DNA of 64,000 nt from Punica granatum (lineage: Eukaryota > Streptophyta > Magnoliopsida > Myrtales > Lythraceae): positions 17,570,568 to 17,634,567 of the forward strand of contig NC_045134.1 of assembly GCF_007655135.1 (NCBI RefSeq). Direction: 5' to 3'. The notes beneath the pieces were generated by a model that worked only from the letters and a program-made list of their open reading frames with translations, did no database searches and was not told the DNA's origin. Both the position numbers and the translations under genes were made by a program. Shown piece by piece: positions 25,488-38,066 of this stretch (within the stretch, counting starts at the first letter, position 1; each line of letters opens with the position of its first letter).

Positions 25488-26800
25488 GTACTTAAATGAG
25501 AGATTGAATTTTGAAGGATTGACAATTCATTGAATGCAGAGTCTAGGCATTATCTATAGAGCCGAGGAAACAGGTAATTCCGGATAGACAAATACGTTGG
25601 AAAAATTATTGAGAGAATCTTTATTTTATGGAAATTAATAATATTTTAGATTTTATATCCTTGTTAATAGTTATCTCACTTTACAGTAAAATTAGTTCTT
25701 TCACCCCGCGCTTTACACGAGTACTTGCATAATTAGTAGACGTGAAGCAAATTGTACATTTATTGGATAAAAATTTCGAGCAATTTAAAATTAATTAATG
25801 GTATTACTAAAGAGTATCTTTTAGAGAAATGAAGAGATTGAGGTGAAAATTACAAAAATTAAAGATTTATATATATGCTTTAGTGCAAGGAATGTGAAGA
25901 GACTCTTAAGGGTCTCTCAAAACGCTGATGCGGTGCGTTCTCATAAATTTAACGGAAGGCTCTCGTAAAAGTATTTTGTATGAAATAATATATAAATATA
26001 AATATATATTTTGTGTCAATTCTTTTCTGATTTGTTTTAATACTTTTAGTGGCCGCTCAAACTGGAGTCTCGGAGTTCTCTTTATAGACTTCTATACTAT
26101 TTATTCATGCCTACATTTTTCGTGTCGACAAGTAGCTTTTCAAAAATTTTGAACCCACCAACATAACTTGATTTAAGCAATTTGATGATTACTACCCTTA
26201 ATCAAAGTCTTAGATTCAAGTTTTGAAAATGAAAAAAAAATCCCTACTATAAGAAGTTAATTCCTAGTGGACCGATCCGACTCAAACTAAATCAATCATG
26301 ATCCATTATACTTTCGAATATCAAGTTACACAATCCAAAAAAACACGCGACTCGACATTTTTATTGATCCACATAATCAGGACAAATTTTACCCGAAAAT
26401 CTCTACCGGGTACCATTAGAGCTGCCTTTATTTATTTGTTTCATTTATTTGGTGCAACCATGGTTCTGGAATTTAGTACTGGCTGGACATAGACCGGGGC
26501 AACAAGGGCACCGGCTTCAATGGACCGAACTGAGCTGGGCTGATCTTCTGCCTTAATGATAGTTTGCTAGAGCAACCACCACCTTTAGATGGAGGACTCA
26601 GGACGGAGAGGAAGCAGCAAACCATCCAATCCGAGGAGGAAACACAGGAGACAAAGGAGGCCGGCTTGGACCGAAGACAGCCTGCTGGAAGAAAGACAGT
26701 TTACTCATCCACGGGGAGGCTGACTACATTGCCCGGCTTAGCTTGGCAGCGCATGGACCGACCTGGAAGTAGCTCCCACATTTTCTTACAGCAATAGATT
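25488..26800. other. Intergenic sequence with one Helitron-like end
   Basis: No gene is recognised. On the minus strand a GC-rich imperfect hairpin near 25706-25724 followed by CTAA (complement of 25692-25695) and T resembles the Helitron ends elsewhere in the window. The GC-richer block 26500-26790 gives a short frame without recognisable domains. Confidence 0.35.
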
Positions 26801-27416
26801 GGAATAGTTCGGCTCCAAACTTTTACAAGCAATGACTGTTACATTTGAACGAGGGTGGGATGAAATGCAATCACTTCCAAAATTTAGGGAGCTGTGCAAG
26901 CATCCTGTACACTGTACATCGACTATCCATGTAGAGTATTCATCAGCACAATTGAACAGTAAAAATGTAAAAATCGCTTATCGAGCTGAAACATAAAGAA
27001 TTGCCCAGCAAACCAACAAAGAAGGAAACTTGATCAGAGGAAAAAACATGGCCGCAGAGAAATTCTTCTAATCCTACAGAGGATGGAATTGAAACATACA
27101 AATAAGTTAAACCCGTAATTATAAATGAGAGCTACAATATATTAGCAGTAAACCAAATTTTGCAGCACTCGTAACTTTCCTGGCAGAACTGCTACTACAT
27201 GACAATGTAATGAAATAATACAATGCTGATGCAACTTAAACATATGACCGATGACTATTACTATCTTCAGCTATTTTAGACTGGAATACCGCTTGCATTG
27301 AATTTGCACTTTTGACAAGCTACTGCAAAAACTGAATCGAATATATGAAGAAACAATTGACTTCTCATGATAAATAGAAAGGCGTAAAGGAATGGGAAAG
27401 AATAAGTTCAATGAAA

Positions 27417-29566
27417 TTAGAGCCCCGCCGAGACTAGCCCGTGCAATGTGACGATGCCAATCAAGACATTATTGTGATCAATGACAGGTAAAAACTGTAC
27501 GGGTGATGGTGGGGATTCCATCTTCTTCATCGCTTCCACTGCCATCGTGTCTGGGCTCGTGGTCCTTGGGTTCCTGATACAGCAAATGGAAACGACTGAT
27601 CTTGCAACATTTCCAGAGAGTTTTGAACAAGAAATAGATCAGAGCTAGTTCCTAATAAGCCTCTCCGAAGTGTCACCAAGATCATGTCTGGTTCATCTGG
27701 ATGGTTGGTCAAAATGTACTGGTTATATCAGCATAAATTAATCCATGGAATTTGCTCACGATTATGCATGTTTCAGCAAATACGTTCCAAAAATCATCAT
27801 TCTGAAAAGAAATAGGATGACATCTGCAACCGAACCCATTGAACCAGCTGCTTCATGCAAGTTTGGTAGGCATCGAATAATTGGTTTCATTCCATCCATT
27901 TCCATTCATGTGACCTTAGTGAACTGGTCAGGTCCTCATTAAGTGGCTCGGATTTTGCTTCGATAATTTTGAATTACTTCTTTTGATATTATTCTTTTAA
28001 ATCTAACTGGACCAACTGAACCCCACTTTAACCTGGACCCATGCTCGGCGAGTTCGGTGTTTAGAACCCATACTGTGAGCACCATTCAGTTCTTTGAGTA
28101 AAACAATAGGCTTTATCAGTGTCAGATACCTGTTGCACATTTCCCCGACCGTAAGTTTGAAGATGCCCTCTCCACTGGCCTTAAGGGTACGCCGAAGATC
28201 ACCATCAGTGAAAGTTCCAATCAAATGGTAGGCCTCATCGATTACAAGCAGGCATCCACACCCTTTACTCGTAAGTTCCACCAGCTGGTCCATTATCAGG
28301 TCCCCTTCCCTGCACACAGGGAGTTCATCTTGCTTCTTCATGATGTCCTTTACCTGCATCAATTGACAGCACCATCAGATACTGGAATTCAGATTCCCAT
28401 AAACAATAATCAAAGGTCAGGCAAGAACCAGATTGGTGATTGTCCACCCAAGACATGAAACTCACTCAGAAATGTAAAGCAATGATAGGGATAAATCACT
28501 CCCACTAAACGAAGGTTTGAATCTTTCGACTACAATCTAATTAGTCCCCAACCCGATGGCATAAAACTAGCATAAAGTCGACACTCAACAGAATAAAAGC
28601 ATTGAAAACGAAACAAAACACACTGAGCCCGACAAGTATTATACACTCATGCTCTACAAAACAGCAAAATGCAGCCCAGACAATCTCGGATCCGGACAAT
28701 CTTGGGGTCTTGGCTACATTTGACGAATCAGCGAAATTAACCATTAGCAAATATGGTATGGTGTTCGCCCGTGAATCAAGATCCGGATAAAATGATCAAC
28801 GACAACACAGAACAGCTACGACAATCCAAATCACAATCCACATTGCAGAATGCGAATTCGGAAATTCATTAGGAAAAAGAAGAAGCTTTCTAATCAATCA
28901 TACCTTGAAGATGAGGCTCTTCCCGATCCTCCCTGCGGGGTGATTGGCAGCGTAAGCCTCCTTCGACAGATTCTTCGCTCCCATCAGAGCGATGGCCACC
29001 GTGTCCCCGAACACCATCTGGATGGCGGTGGAGGTGACGGGGGCCAGATCGAAGGGACAGAGCTCCCGCTCGAGGGGGAGCCACACGTTCATGTCGCAGC
29101 AGCCCTTGAGGAGGCTGTCCTCGGCGGAGGTGACGGAGATGAGGAAGGCGCCCTTGGCGCGGGCGCAGGGAACGAGGCGGAGGAGCTCCTCGGTGTTGCC
29201 GGACTTGCTGAAAAGGACGAGGACGTCGCGTGAGGTGAGGATGCCGATGTCGCCGTGGAGGGCGTCGACTGGGGAGAGGAAGGCGGAGCGGGTGCCGAGG
29301 GAGACGAGGGTCTGGGAGATCTTGTGGGCGACGAAGCCGGACTTGCCGACGCCGGAGAAGAAGATGGTGCCGCCGAGAGAGGAGAAGCGGAGGAGGGCCT
29401 GGGTGAAGGCCAGGGTTTGGGAGAGGTCGAGGTGCTTGAAGAAGTAGTTGAGGTGACCCTGCTGAGCTTTGAAGAGGTTGAGAAGAGTGGCCGCGTCGAC
29501 GGATTCGGTGGCGGGCTTGGGATCGGCGGACGGGAGGTCTATGGAGAATGTGGGCAAAGAACCCAT
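27417..29566 (-). CDS. KDSD: Arabinose-5-phosphate isomerase (SIS plus two CBS domains)
   Basis: The three exons are 28904-29566, 28130-28353 and 27417-27573, with GT-AG introns of 550 and 556 bp; the product is 347 residues. The SIS sugar-isomerase domain spans about residues 55-200, with SGVGKSG at 71-77, HGDIG at 104-108, SKSGNT at 120-125 and NHPAGRIGK at 208-216. Two CBS domains follow at about 222-290 and 297-347. Domain order and length match the plant KdsD family. The enzyme interconverts ribulose 5-phosphate and arabinose 5-phosphate, the first step towards KDO, a sugar of the pectin rhamnogalacturonan II. The first exon ends exactly between codons. The ATG was chosen because it opens the conserved frame and the upstream leader holds a GA repeat. 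Nothing looks broken; the assignment is firm. Confidence 0.95.
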
Positions 29567-29880
29567 TTTCTTGATTTCTGCTAAAAATGTCGGATATTCT
29601 TGATTGGAAGAGAGAAACCGCGGAAACAGAGAGAGAGAGAGAGAGAGAGGGAGGGGAAGATCTGAGGAGGAGGGAGGAGGGAATTGCCGTTAAATTTGGT
29701 TAGAGATTTGCGTCTTCTTCTTCTTCCTCTGCATTGAGATTGGATTGCAGAGTACAGCGAGTCTGATTTGATTGGCAATGACTGAGACTTGTGTCGGTGG
29801 ATACTGAGGAAGATTCTTGTTTTTCTTTTAAAATTTTTTCCAATTTTTCGAGTTTCTTGATTGTACAATGAGGCTGGGTT
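29567..29880 (-). promoter_or_regulatory. Leader and proximal promoter region of the isomerase gene
   Basis: The stretch directly upstream of the start codon holds a GA/CT microsatellite of about 21 bp (29629-29649), which is common in plant 5' untranslated regions. Pyrimidine-rich coding-strand sequence follows. No clear TATA box was identified. Confidence 0.4.
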
Positions 29881-30560
29881 TAGAAGGGGACAAATAATGG
29901 AGGGGAAAGTGGAGGTGAGGCGACGTGCGAATGGTTCGAAGTTGGCTCGATGAAGGCTATGTGGCTAAGTCTTATCAAGCTCTAGTCGGGCTAGTCCATC
30001 GAACAAAGCTGAACTTGACTCGACATTATTAGACATGAGAAAAAAACTGACGAGTCTAATCGAGTTTTATGAATTTACATAAATATATATAGTCACATAT
30101 CTCATCAAGTCATTACCACAAATTTTGTTTCGAGATTAAACGAGCTCAAGCTCATCTGAACTTGTAAGAGCTATAATTCCTTTCATCCTGAACGAGCTCG
30201 AATCGAGCATAGCTGAGCCAGAGCTCTTTTGCTTAACTAACACGAGTCTTGTTGAGTTCAAGCTTCAGCCACGATTTATATAACAAGCCGAGTTCAGCTC
30301 GGATGTTCAAGCTTGAGCCTTCTAGATTCGGGCTCAAATTGGCTCATTTACACCTCTAAAAAGAACTTCGATCAGTGAAAAATCAATTTCAAGATCTCAA
30401 AATACCAAACCTAGTCATTGCACTAAACTCTCTTGTCTCCTAATTTTTTGAGTTTGAAGTCATGGCCTGATAAGAGCTTCTCGAATTCCTTTGTTGAGAT
30501 GTTTTGGCAATTTGCAAGTCGTCGGATTGAATTTTTATTAAACTCATATTATGAGTTGTT
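29881..30560. repeat. Degenerate GAGCTCGA-type repeat region
   Basis: Between about 29930 and 30360 short GCTCGA/GAGCTC-type words recur in both orientations. This pattern is often seen in old plant transposon debris. There is no coding frame and no defined boundary. Confidence 0.35.
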
Positions 30561-31051
30561 GATATGATTGCGTCCATTTATATCTCCAGTTATATTTTCT
30601 CTCCTAAGTTGAGAGCCTCTCTCTCTAAAAACCTTCCCTTTGTTGGAAGCTTTCCATCTTTTCTTCCCCCCTTCTCCTTCTCAGTCGACTCAACAATTAG
30701 CATTCATCAACCTGCAACATTCAACAAAGGAATTCATTATAGTCCACACAATCACTCCTGCTTTTCATTAAAGGAACAAGCTTCCAAATCACACCACCAG
30801 ATACGCAGCATTCATTCACCCAACTACCGCTTGCAATACCATCCAACTCCCCTCAGCTCACCAACCATCGCAAGAGATCATACCATCCAAACTTTACTCC
30901 ACATCTAACTCACTGCCCTCTTTAATGGCTAGTACCTCCCTTCAATCATCTTGACCATTCTACCTATAAAGGATATAATACGCAAATAAGGACTCCACCA
31001 TTCAAACATCCCAAAACCTCCCCTGCAACCCCAAGATACCGACCACCACCA

Positions 31052-31760
31052 ATGGACCTAGTAGACATTGAAAGCTTCCTATCGGAAATGTTTGGTTCGC
31101 AGGTATCTATGGCTCACGACCAAGAAATCCTAGACTTGCCGACCAATGAAGAAGAACTGTAGGACTCAATACCACTAATCCTCCTTATGAAGCCTTTCGG
31201 CTTCAAACCCCCACCACCAAAACCATCATCCCCCGTTTGCTACAAGCATGGAATATCAAGAAGGGAGTATCCATCACACCCAAGAAATACACATAAGACA
31301 TACTGATTTGCCTTTTCAGGGAGAAAAGGGACATGTTGGATGTTGAAAAGGATCGAGCTTGGTTAGTTTAAGGTGCCCATATGATGATAACAAGGTAGGA
31401 CAGAGGACTTTCATTAGAAGAAATCAAATTTGATTCAATCTCATTCTAGATTAAAATAAGGGGCATCCCACCCGAATTACTCTCCAAAGGAAACATATCT
31501 AAGCTAGCACAAAGAGCTGGACAAGTTCTGGAAATCAACTGGAAAGATTCACCTTGTCTTCCGAAGTGGAATGTCACGCCAAGAGCCCTAGTCAAGGTCC
31601 CGATCACCAAGCCGTTATGTCCTGAACACTTGACCAAAAGAAAGAACATAGTAGAAACCTGGGTTTTTTTTCAAATTCGAACACTTGAAGATGTTCTGCT
31701 ACGATTGCGAGATTCTTGGCCACAATCAAGCTCATTGCACCTCGAAAGCCCCAGTGGCCC
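31052..31760 (+). pseudogene. Decayed DUF4283/zinc-knuckle retroelement protein
   Basis: Translating across frames gives a recognisable but broken DUF4283-type protein. It starts MDLVDIESF and continues through LLQAWNIKKGVSI and a segment ending MLDVEKDRAW. The family-typical RGIPPELLSKGNISKLAQ follows, and a frame-shifted zinc knuckle CYDCEILGHNQAHC (C-x2-C-x4-H-x4-C) lies at about 31697-31739. In-frame stops occur near 31159, 31290 and 31368, with a frameshift before the knuckle. DUF4283 plus zinc knuckle is characteristic of plant LINE-related ORF1-like proteins and related transposon-borne genes. No reverse transcriptase was found downstream, so this is a fragment. Confidence 0.7.
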
Positions 31761-32720
31761 TGAACCTATACGGGCCCTGGGTACGCTTTGACCCACAAGC
31801 AGACCTCCTACCATCGCAGACCCTCTCAGAAAACTCTGCAACGCTGTCGCTCCGGCAATCATTCATCTCTTTCACCCTATCAACCATCTGCAGCTTCTCC
31901 TTCCTCCTCCTGATTCGTTCCCGTCACCTCTGTCTTCATCCCATCCTCACCCCCTCACTCCCTCAACCTCTACTCCTAGTTCCTACACCATCCCTTCCTC
32001 TCCTTCTTTCCTCTCACTCTCGGCCACCTTCTTTCCATCTCCATCTCTTCTTTCTCCGTCATCCTTTGATTCTCCTTCTCTCTCTCGGCCTCTCTTGTCC
32101 TCCTACACACACACACACACACAAATCAGCCTTCCCTTCCTCTCCATCTTCACCATCATCTCTGTCGCCCTTCCTCCTCTCCTCCTTCCTGTTCTACCGT
32201 TGTTGCTCCTGCTGTCTTGATGCTCCACCTCAGCCTCTTGAGCTCCTGCTTGCTGCTGCTGCTTTGTAGTGTGCTGTCATTGCCTTTCGTCGAGCTCTCC
32301 GACTAGCTGGAGTTGTTGCTTCCCTTCTCCTAACTTGCTGTAGCCGCTGTGGAACTGTCGTTCACCTTGAGCTCCTCCAGTAGCTGCTACTCAGTTCTTC
32401 CTTGACTCCAGCTACTGCTTTTCTTGTTATTGTGCCCTATGGCTGCTAGTTGCTGCTCCTTGCAGCTTGTTATTACCGCTACTGCCCCTTCCCGAGTGTC
32501 CTTGAGCCGCTGTCCAGATCCTCTTCAAGTTCCCTGAGCTGAACAGCCCTCGTCCTTCCCCTCCATCGAACTGCCATTGCCGTCGGTTTCTGCCTTTTTC
32601 CTTGCAGGTCGCTGCTGTGCTGCATTCTTTGACCTCTTGAAGCTGAGGTGCTGCTGGGTGCTCCTCCCAAACTCCTGAGCCGTTGCCGCTGAGGTTCCCT
32701 TGGATAGCCCGCAATAAGCT
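31760..32720 (+). mobile_element. Low-complexity tail of the DUF4283 element
   Basis: A pyrimidine-rich stretch with a small CA repeat (about 32104-32122) is followed by many variations on GAGCTCC and GCTGCTG. The part near 32690-32740 (around TTGGATAGCCCGC) closely resembles 50805-50860 inside the Mutator-like element at 49799-51365. This indicates that the two share an internal source. Apparent long frames are serine/leucine/proline-rich and not credible as proteins. Confidence 0.45.
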
Positions 32721-33558
32721 TGTTTCAAGGGGCTTTCGAAGTAAGCTTTACGTTTCTCGGATTCGGCCCGCGAGAGGAACCTGCCATCATGGCATGGCGA
32801 ACCATGATGCAAGGATGGCGGGCTGAACCCGTGACACAAGGGTTCACCCCTCTCTCGGGCCTTTATTTCAAATCGATCGTTTCTCAACGAATTTACAGTG
32901 TCAAATCGAGTAAGACGAGCGAATTAAAGAATTAACAGGACATGCGGGATTTAGTCCCACGTAACAGAACTCATGAATTCAGATTGCCTAGCTCAGCAAG
33001 ATCATATGTCTTAGCAAATTAGGTATTGTTTATCGTTATACTCAAACAATTCACCAACCCTCGATTTAGGGTCGCAAGCAGGTAGTGACTACTCGTTCTA
33101 GCACATGTTACTTCGCGTCCCTCGGAAGGTGGAATTCTCAAGTTATGCGATCCTGTACAACCATGCGGGTCCCGACGAGAAGAGATTCCGATCCGCACAC
33201 TTGCACTGTCCAAGAGGCCCAGGGCAAGAAATTGAGAAACAGAAAGGGCCCTTAGAAGTTTAATTGATCAATAACCAGATTTATATATGTATCCCAGCCT
33301 GATTCTGTCACGAGACTAGCGAACTCCCTATACCAGGCCTAAACAAAAGGGGCATCACGCCTCAGCTATCGGACCCGTTATATTTGGAAGAATTTATCAG
33401 TAAGGAATTGGTGAATGGTCGAAGATCGATTTAATGATTTTTCTCTCTTTTCATTGGAGGACACTGTCCACGTCCAACTTTGCGTCCCCCCTCTTCTCTC
33501 AATTTCCCCCAGCAACGTTTTCATTTTCATCTCCGTTTTCTTTTATTCTTATTATCCT

Positions 33559-33559
<1 letters not shown>
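32721..33559. other. Unassigned intergenic sequence
   Basis: No gene or bounded repeat is recognised. A moderately GC-rich segment (32740-33400) resembles transposon-derived DNA but has no diagnostic protein or terminal repeat. Confidence 0.35.

Positions 33560-33596
<37 letters not shown>
33560..33596. repeat. 37-base poly-C tract
   Basis: An uninterrupted run of 37 C in the plus strand. It creates spurious proline-rich and glycine-rich frames on the two strands. Runs of this length are unstable and are often miscalled, so the exact length should not be trusted. Confidence 0.9.
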
Positions 33597-33598
<2 letters not shown>

Positions 33599-33815
33599 CT
33601 CTCTCCTTTTATTTTCCTATTTCTTCCACAAATTGTTCCTTTCCAGATAACAGGAAGAACATATAATTGATGTGCAAAAGGCACGTATAGATCAAATCCT
33701 CAGTAGATGAATAGGATATGTAAAAATATCCTATGAATCAATTTTTAATCCGACGTTCATTTAACAAATGTTAATCATAGTTTCAAAAAATTAAAATCAT
33801 TTTTAATTTCTCTCT

Positions 33816-33842
33816 CGCGCGGAGCGCGGGTCAACTCCTTAG
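33816..33842 (+). repeat. Helitron-like 3' terminus at the edge of the 176-bp repeat
   Basis: A perfect hairpin CGCGC-GGA-GCGCG (33816-33828) is followed by 14 bases ending in CTTAG, then TTTATATAATT. That flanking word is the same part of the 176-bp monomer that abuts the Helitron ending at 38066. The terminal CTTAG is not a canonical CTRR, so this is either a mutated Helitron end or a coincidence. Confidence 0.35.
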
Positions 33843-34058
33843 TTTATATAATTTTTATATAATGACACCATATCACAGTGAAATGGAACTAATAATGGTA
33901 AATTTTATACAATTAAAGTACTTTGTTTGTATGGCATCTAGTACATAAAGAATGAACTTGAATGCCATAGTTTCCTTCACGGCGTACTACTTCTGTTGAA
34001 AGGCTTGGTACTTTGAAATTTTTTTATTATATTTGCCTTCTAAACTGATAGTACTAAA
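33843..34058. repeat. 176-bp tandem repeat, left part of split array
   Basis: This is one partial monomer and most of a second. It shares the blocks AGTACTTTGTTTGTATGGCA, TAGTTTCCTTCACG and GATAGTACTAAA with the array resuming at 38067. The monomer is interrupted exactly at 34058/34059 by a Helitron. Confidence 0.8.
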
Positions 34059-34156
34059 TCTATGTATCATGTAAACTTGACTATGGATAATAAATGAATT
34101 TAATCATATATAAAGGCATGACATTTGCTCAAATTTCCAATTTTAACACGACATTT

Positions 34157-34632
34157 GGGAAATTACACATGACCTTTGCTTGAATCTAACATGACATTTG
34201 CTTGAATTTCCAATTCTAACACAACCTTTGCTAGTTTCAATCTAACATGACCTTTGCTTGAATTTTCAATTATGGCATGACCTTTCAAAAATGGTACAAA
34301 AAGACATGATCTTTCGTTTTAGTCTAAAATCTTGCACTATCTTTTATTTTAGTTTCAAATCTAGCACAATAAGTGAACCCAACATATTTTTATTTAATTT
34401 CCCATATTTCCACTTATCAAATAGTGTTATGACATGTGACACCGTTAATATCAAGTCAGCCGCTACTGTTAAAATTGACGAAAAATTTAACAGCGTGTTA
34501 GATTTGAGATTAAAATGAAAGATCGTGCTAGATTTGATACTAAAAAAAAAAGTCGTGCTTTTTTATACCATTTCCGAAAAGTAGTTCTAGAATTGGAAAT
34601 TCAAGTAAAAGTCGTGCTTTTTTACGTGATTA
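34157..34632. mobile_element. Fold-back (Mutator-like) element nested in the Helitron
   Basis: The left arm, from about GGGAAATTACACATG, is the imperfect complement of the right arm ending near 34632. Both arms contain repeats of CATGACCTTTGCTTGAAT-type and GATCTTTCATTTTA-type blocks. Only about 100 bp separates the arms. The ends are approximate, and no coding sequence is present. Confidence 0.55.
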
Positions 34633-35780
34633 ACCATAATAAATAGGATATAATAGTAAATATCTTATTAATACATAGATTAATATGCTATATAAAGATT
34701 AAATAACGATACATATCATTGTAATTAATAATAGCAAATATGAAATGAAGAATTTACTAATTCAAATCACTTAATACAAAAATTATGAATTTTATAATTA
34801 TATAAATAAAAATTAAATAATAACACATAACTATAATTAGTAATAGCATATTACAAATACTTCTAATGAAATAAATAAAAATTATATAATAAGACATATT
34901 ACTGTAATTGGCAATAGCATAGATGAAAATGAAGAAAATATTCAAAGTAGTACTAAGAAGAAGTCAAATCACATATTGTCATTTTACGAGCAAATCACAT
35001 ATAGTAAAATTAAGAAAAATATTAATTTCCACCCCCATAATACTAATAAGACGGTTATGAATGATAAACTCCACTAACTATTTGAATTAAATGGGCTCAT
35101 AATATTATTTTAGCATGAATGTCATAATCTAAGTTTTACCTCCAGTGCCAGCAATTGATAAAAGAAAACATAAATTTAGTCGACAATTAACAAGAATGGT
35201 ATTATTATGGCAATTAAATTTTGAATTATTTTAATTGTACAAATATCTCCATATAAGTTGGGTTTGGAGCTCATTTGCAAGTGGTGAAGTTGCTTTGTCA
35301 ATATCAACACAAACACTTGATTCGAGTATTCCTATCTATTGCAAATTAGTTACAAGGTAAAGTAAGTAACTTCTTCCAATTAATTCATAATTTTGATTTA
35401 AAGTCTCTTTTTTAAGTATGGTTCAATTGGCGTATTTCCACCAAAACCTACAAAAATTTGAGCATATTATCAAATTCATCGTGAATCAAGATTTCAAGCA
35501 ACAAAGTGAATTGTGTTATTTCTCCTAATATCAGGTATTTTTTATATATATTTGCTTACTTTTTATTTATATAATTTATGCCTGAGCGAGCATGATACAA
35601 TTGGATTATGTATACCATTATTTTCTAAATCTTTCTAAAATTTATAGTTTTCCTCACTTATCAACTAAAAATTATTTATATGATAACTTATTCACAAAAA
35701 ATTATAAATATTTTAATTTATAATTATTATTAATATTGATTCCTTATTTTATATCTATAAATTCATTTCTTTATTATAAG

Positions 35781-38020
35781 TGTAACATCAGTGATCGAAC
35801 CTCATGAGATTAGGACTAGCTATGCATTTATTGATCGATCTGTGTGAATTTAGGTGTCTTTTGATTAAGTTTAGACTCGTAAGATCAGTGTGCTTTCAAG
35901 GAATTGGAATTTGCCAAAGTCCGGAAGGGTTGACCTTATTTTGGGATTTCTAAAAATAATCGAATTTCGAGAAACTATTTCTCGGTAATTGTTCCCTCAT
36001 ATTATTAGACATCAAAAATGATTTTTAATGAATTTTACAACAACTTTTGCTTTGGTAAGTTCACATTTGAAATTCGAAGAAAGTGCAGAAATCTCGCTTT
36101 TGTTCTTCGATTGGAAATTTAACTTTTGATTCATTTGGAGTTTAATTTTTCTGATATTTTATTTGAATCCAAATGGCAGTACTTTCTTATTTACATGTAA
36201 TGTCTTAAATGGAGTAAATAAAATAAATGTAATGTCTTAAGTAAATGGAGTAAATAAATAAGTTGTTTTTCTTCAAGGATCAGTTTACAATTTCCTGACA
36301 ATTTGGGACCACTCTGAAACCTTCCAAAACCTTGAGGATTCTTTTGCAATATGTAAATCGACCTTCCCCATCCTCTTTTAAGTTTCGGCCAGCTTCTACA
36401 CGAAGCTTTCGGCTCTGTTTTTTCTCATTCACCAACTCACAAGTATAGAGACTGCAGAGAAAAAACCGAAACAGGGGAGCACAAATCCTAGAAGAGAGAA
36501 GACTTCATTTTTCAAAAGTGTGGAGGATCTGATAGTAGACATCATTTTTCGACCAGTAAGTTGATCCTTCCATGGCTTAAACATTCGTATCTGCTAAGTG
36601 TTAGTATGGAGGATGGCTCCTTTTAGGTCCGTTCAACTGAGGTTAGAGTTGGATGATAGATGTAGGTTCTATGCGAGTGGGTGCTACAGAATTGGTTATT
36701 TCCGGCACCTCATAAGCTCGTGAATGGTTTTCTTATGAATGTTGGAATTGGGTGTTTATGCTGGTATGCATATGAAAGCTGCTGATTGGTCTGTTTAGAT
36801 AGTTTGTTAATTTCCTCTTGATGTGATAATTGAGCTCAACATGCTAAGATTTACGCTTAGAGATCATAGGGAGATAAGATGTTGTTTTGATTATGAAGTG
36901 AAGAATTAGACTTGTTTTCTAACATTCCATTGCATTTGTTTGGCTAATAAACATTCTTAGCCAGGCTAATAAACATTCTTAGCCACTTGAAGTGCCATTT
37001 TTATGTTTGTTATGCTTCCGTCAAGTGATTTCAATGTGTTATTTGATATGGACATCTCATGAACATATGAGGCAAGTCGATGTGATTTGAGATAGACATG
37101 TGCATATCATTTTGCATTAAAATGCCCCACATGAGGAGTTAGTCAGTTAAGTAAGATCACTGGCTAGTTGGAATCCGTTATCCATTTGTGTATATCGATG
37201 TGGTTAGCTATGTATATATGACTTAATTAAATATAATGAAACTTTAGCTGGTTAGGTGTTCATATCAGTGTCCCCATTTGGAGAATTTCGTGTGCCCTGA
37301 AAAGGGCATTTGACCACTAGCCATTGGCATCCGTTATCCATCTATGAATATCGACGGGGCCAGCTATGTAGTATGTTTGTGATAAGTTGAGTTGCCTTTA
37401 GCTTCATGGCATGATAGTTATCTGATGTGATTCGATTTGGTAAGTATCGGTCTGTTAAGATGATTATGAGGCATGTTTATGATGTTGCTGAGTATAGGTG
37501 CTTGGTGAATATTAATGTTTGGGTATGGATTATTGACTTACTGGGCTGTGAGCTCATCATTTTATTTCAACATTTTCATATAGTTAGTGCTTGGGGCTCA
37601 GGATTTGGTCGTGGAGGTCTAGCATAAGGAAATGTTTTGAAGTTCTAGTTTTCGAGAGAAGGTATAAGCAGGAATCAAGGACCTCATTTGATTCTTTTTT
37701 ATATAGAGGCATTTTGAAAGTTCCATAAATGTGTTTCAATTGGGAGAATACATAGTTGTATAGTTAAGTTTGAGATTGCACTTGTGTTAGTATAATAGTG
37801 TGGATGTATATATTTGATATTATCAGTACGTATAAAGTATAATTTGCTTTGAATGATCATATATACACACTCTTTCAGTTTCTTCATTTCCCTCTTACTT
37901 CCCATTAGATGGTTGATTTTAAGTCCCATAAGTTTTACACGCTTCCACAAATTTTTAAAAGTGATCAACTATGTGTGTTTGCGGTTGGGATTAAGATACA
38001 TTTTGGTTCGGGTCGTGACA
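35781..38020 (+). mobile_element. Solo LTR, 2240 bp, probably Gypsy type
   Basis: The element begins TGTAACATC, ends GGGTCGTGACA, and is flanked on both sides by the 5-bp duplication ATAAG (35776-35780 and 38021-38025). The TG...CA ends and 5-bp duplication are those of an LTR. No primer-binding site, polypurine tract or coding region follows, so it is a single LTR left after recombination. The terminal words resemble Tekay/Del-type Gypsy LTRs. The orientation is tentative. Internal imperfect repeats occur at 36944-36982 and around 37170/37330. It lies inside the Helitron and is younger than it. Confidence 0.85.
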
Positions 38021-38066
38021 ATAAGTTTGTGTTTAACCAGTGCATTGCACGGACCTATAAACCTAA

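Larger units (their letters stand above)
34059..38066 (+). mobile_element. Non-autonomous Helitron with nested insertions
   Basis: The element starts TCTATG at 34059 and ends with a short GTGCATTGCAC hairpin (38040-38050) and CTAA (38063-38066), inserted between A and T. Joining the flanks (GATAGTACTAAA and TTTTATATAATTACA) recreates the monomer sequence seen intact near 38414-38436, so the empty site is present in the same array. Of its 4008 bp, about 476 bp is a fold-back element and 2245 bp a solo LTR with its target duplication. The Helitron core is thus roughly 1.3 kb. It has no helicase gene. The core from about 34640 to 35780 is homologous to 3530-5110 of the 6-kb unit. Confidence 0.82.

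Noticed and set aside
27745..27942. Plus-strand frame within an intron of the isomerase gene
   Set aside because: It is intronic on the opposite strand, with no domain and no start context of note.
28898..29584. Long plus-strand frames opposite exon 1 of the isomerase gene
   Set aside because: They arise from the high GC of the exon on the opposite strand. The minus strand gives a clear SIS domain with correct splice sites.
31685..32269. A 194-codon plus-strand frame treated as a complete gene
   Set aside because: Only its first part (zinc knuckle) is meaningful, as the frame-shifted end of the DUF4283 relic. The remainder is pyrimidine-rich low-complexity sequence.
33415..33684. Proline-rich and glycine-rich frames
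   Set aside because: They are created entirely by the 37-base poly-C run.
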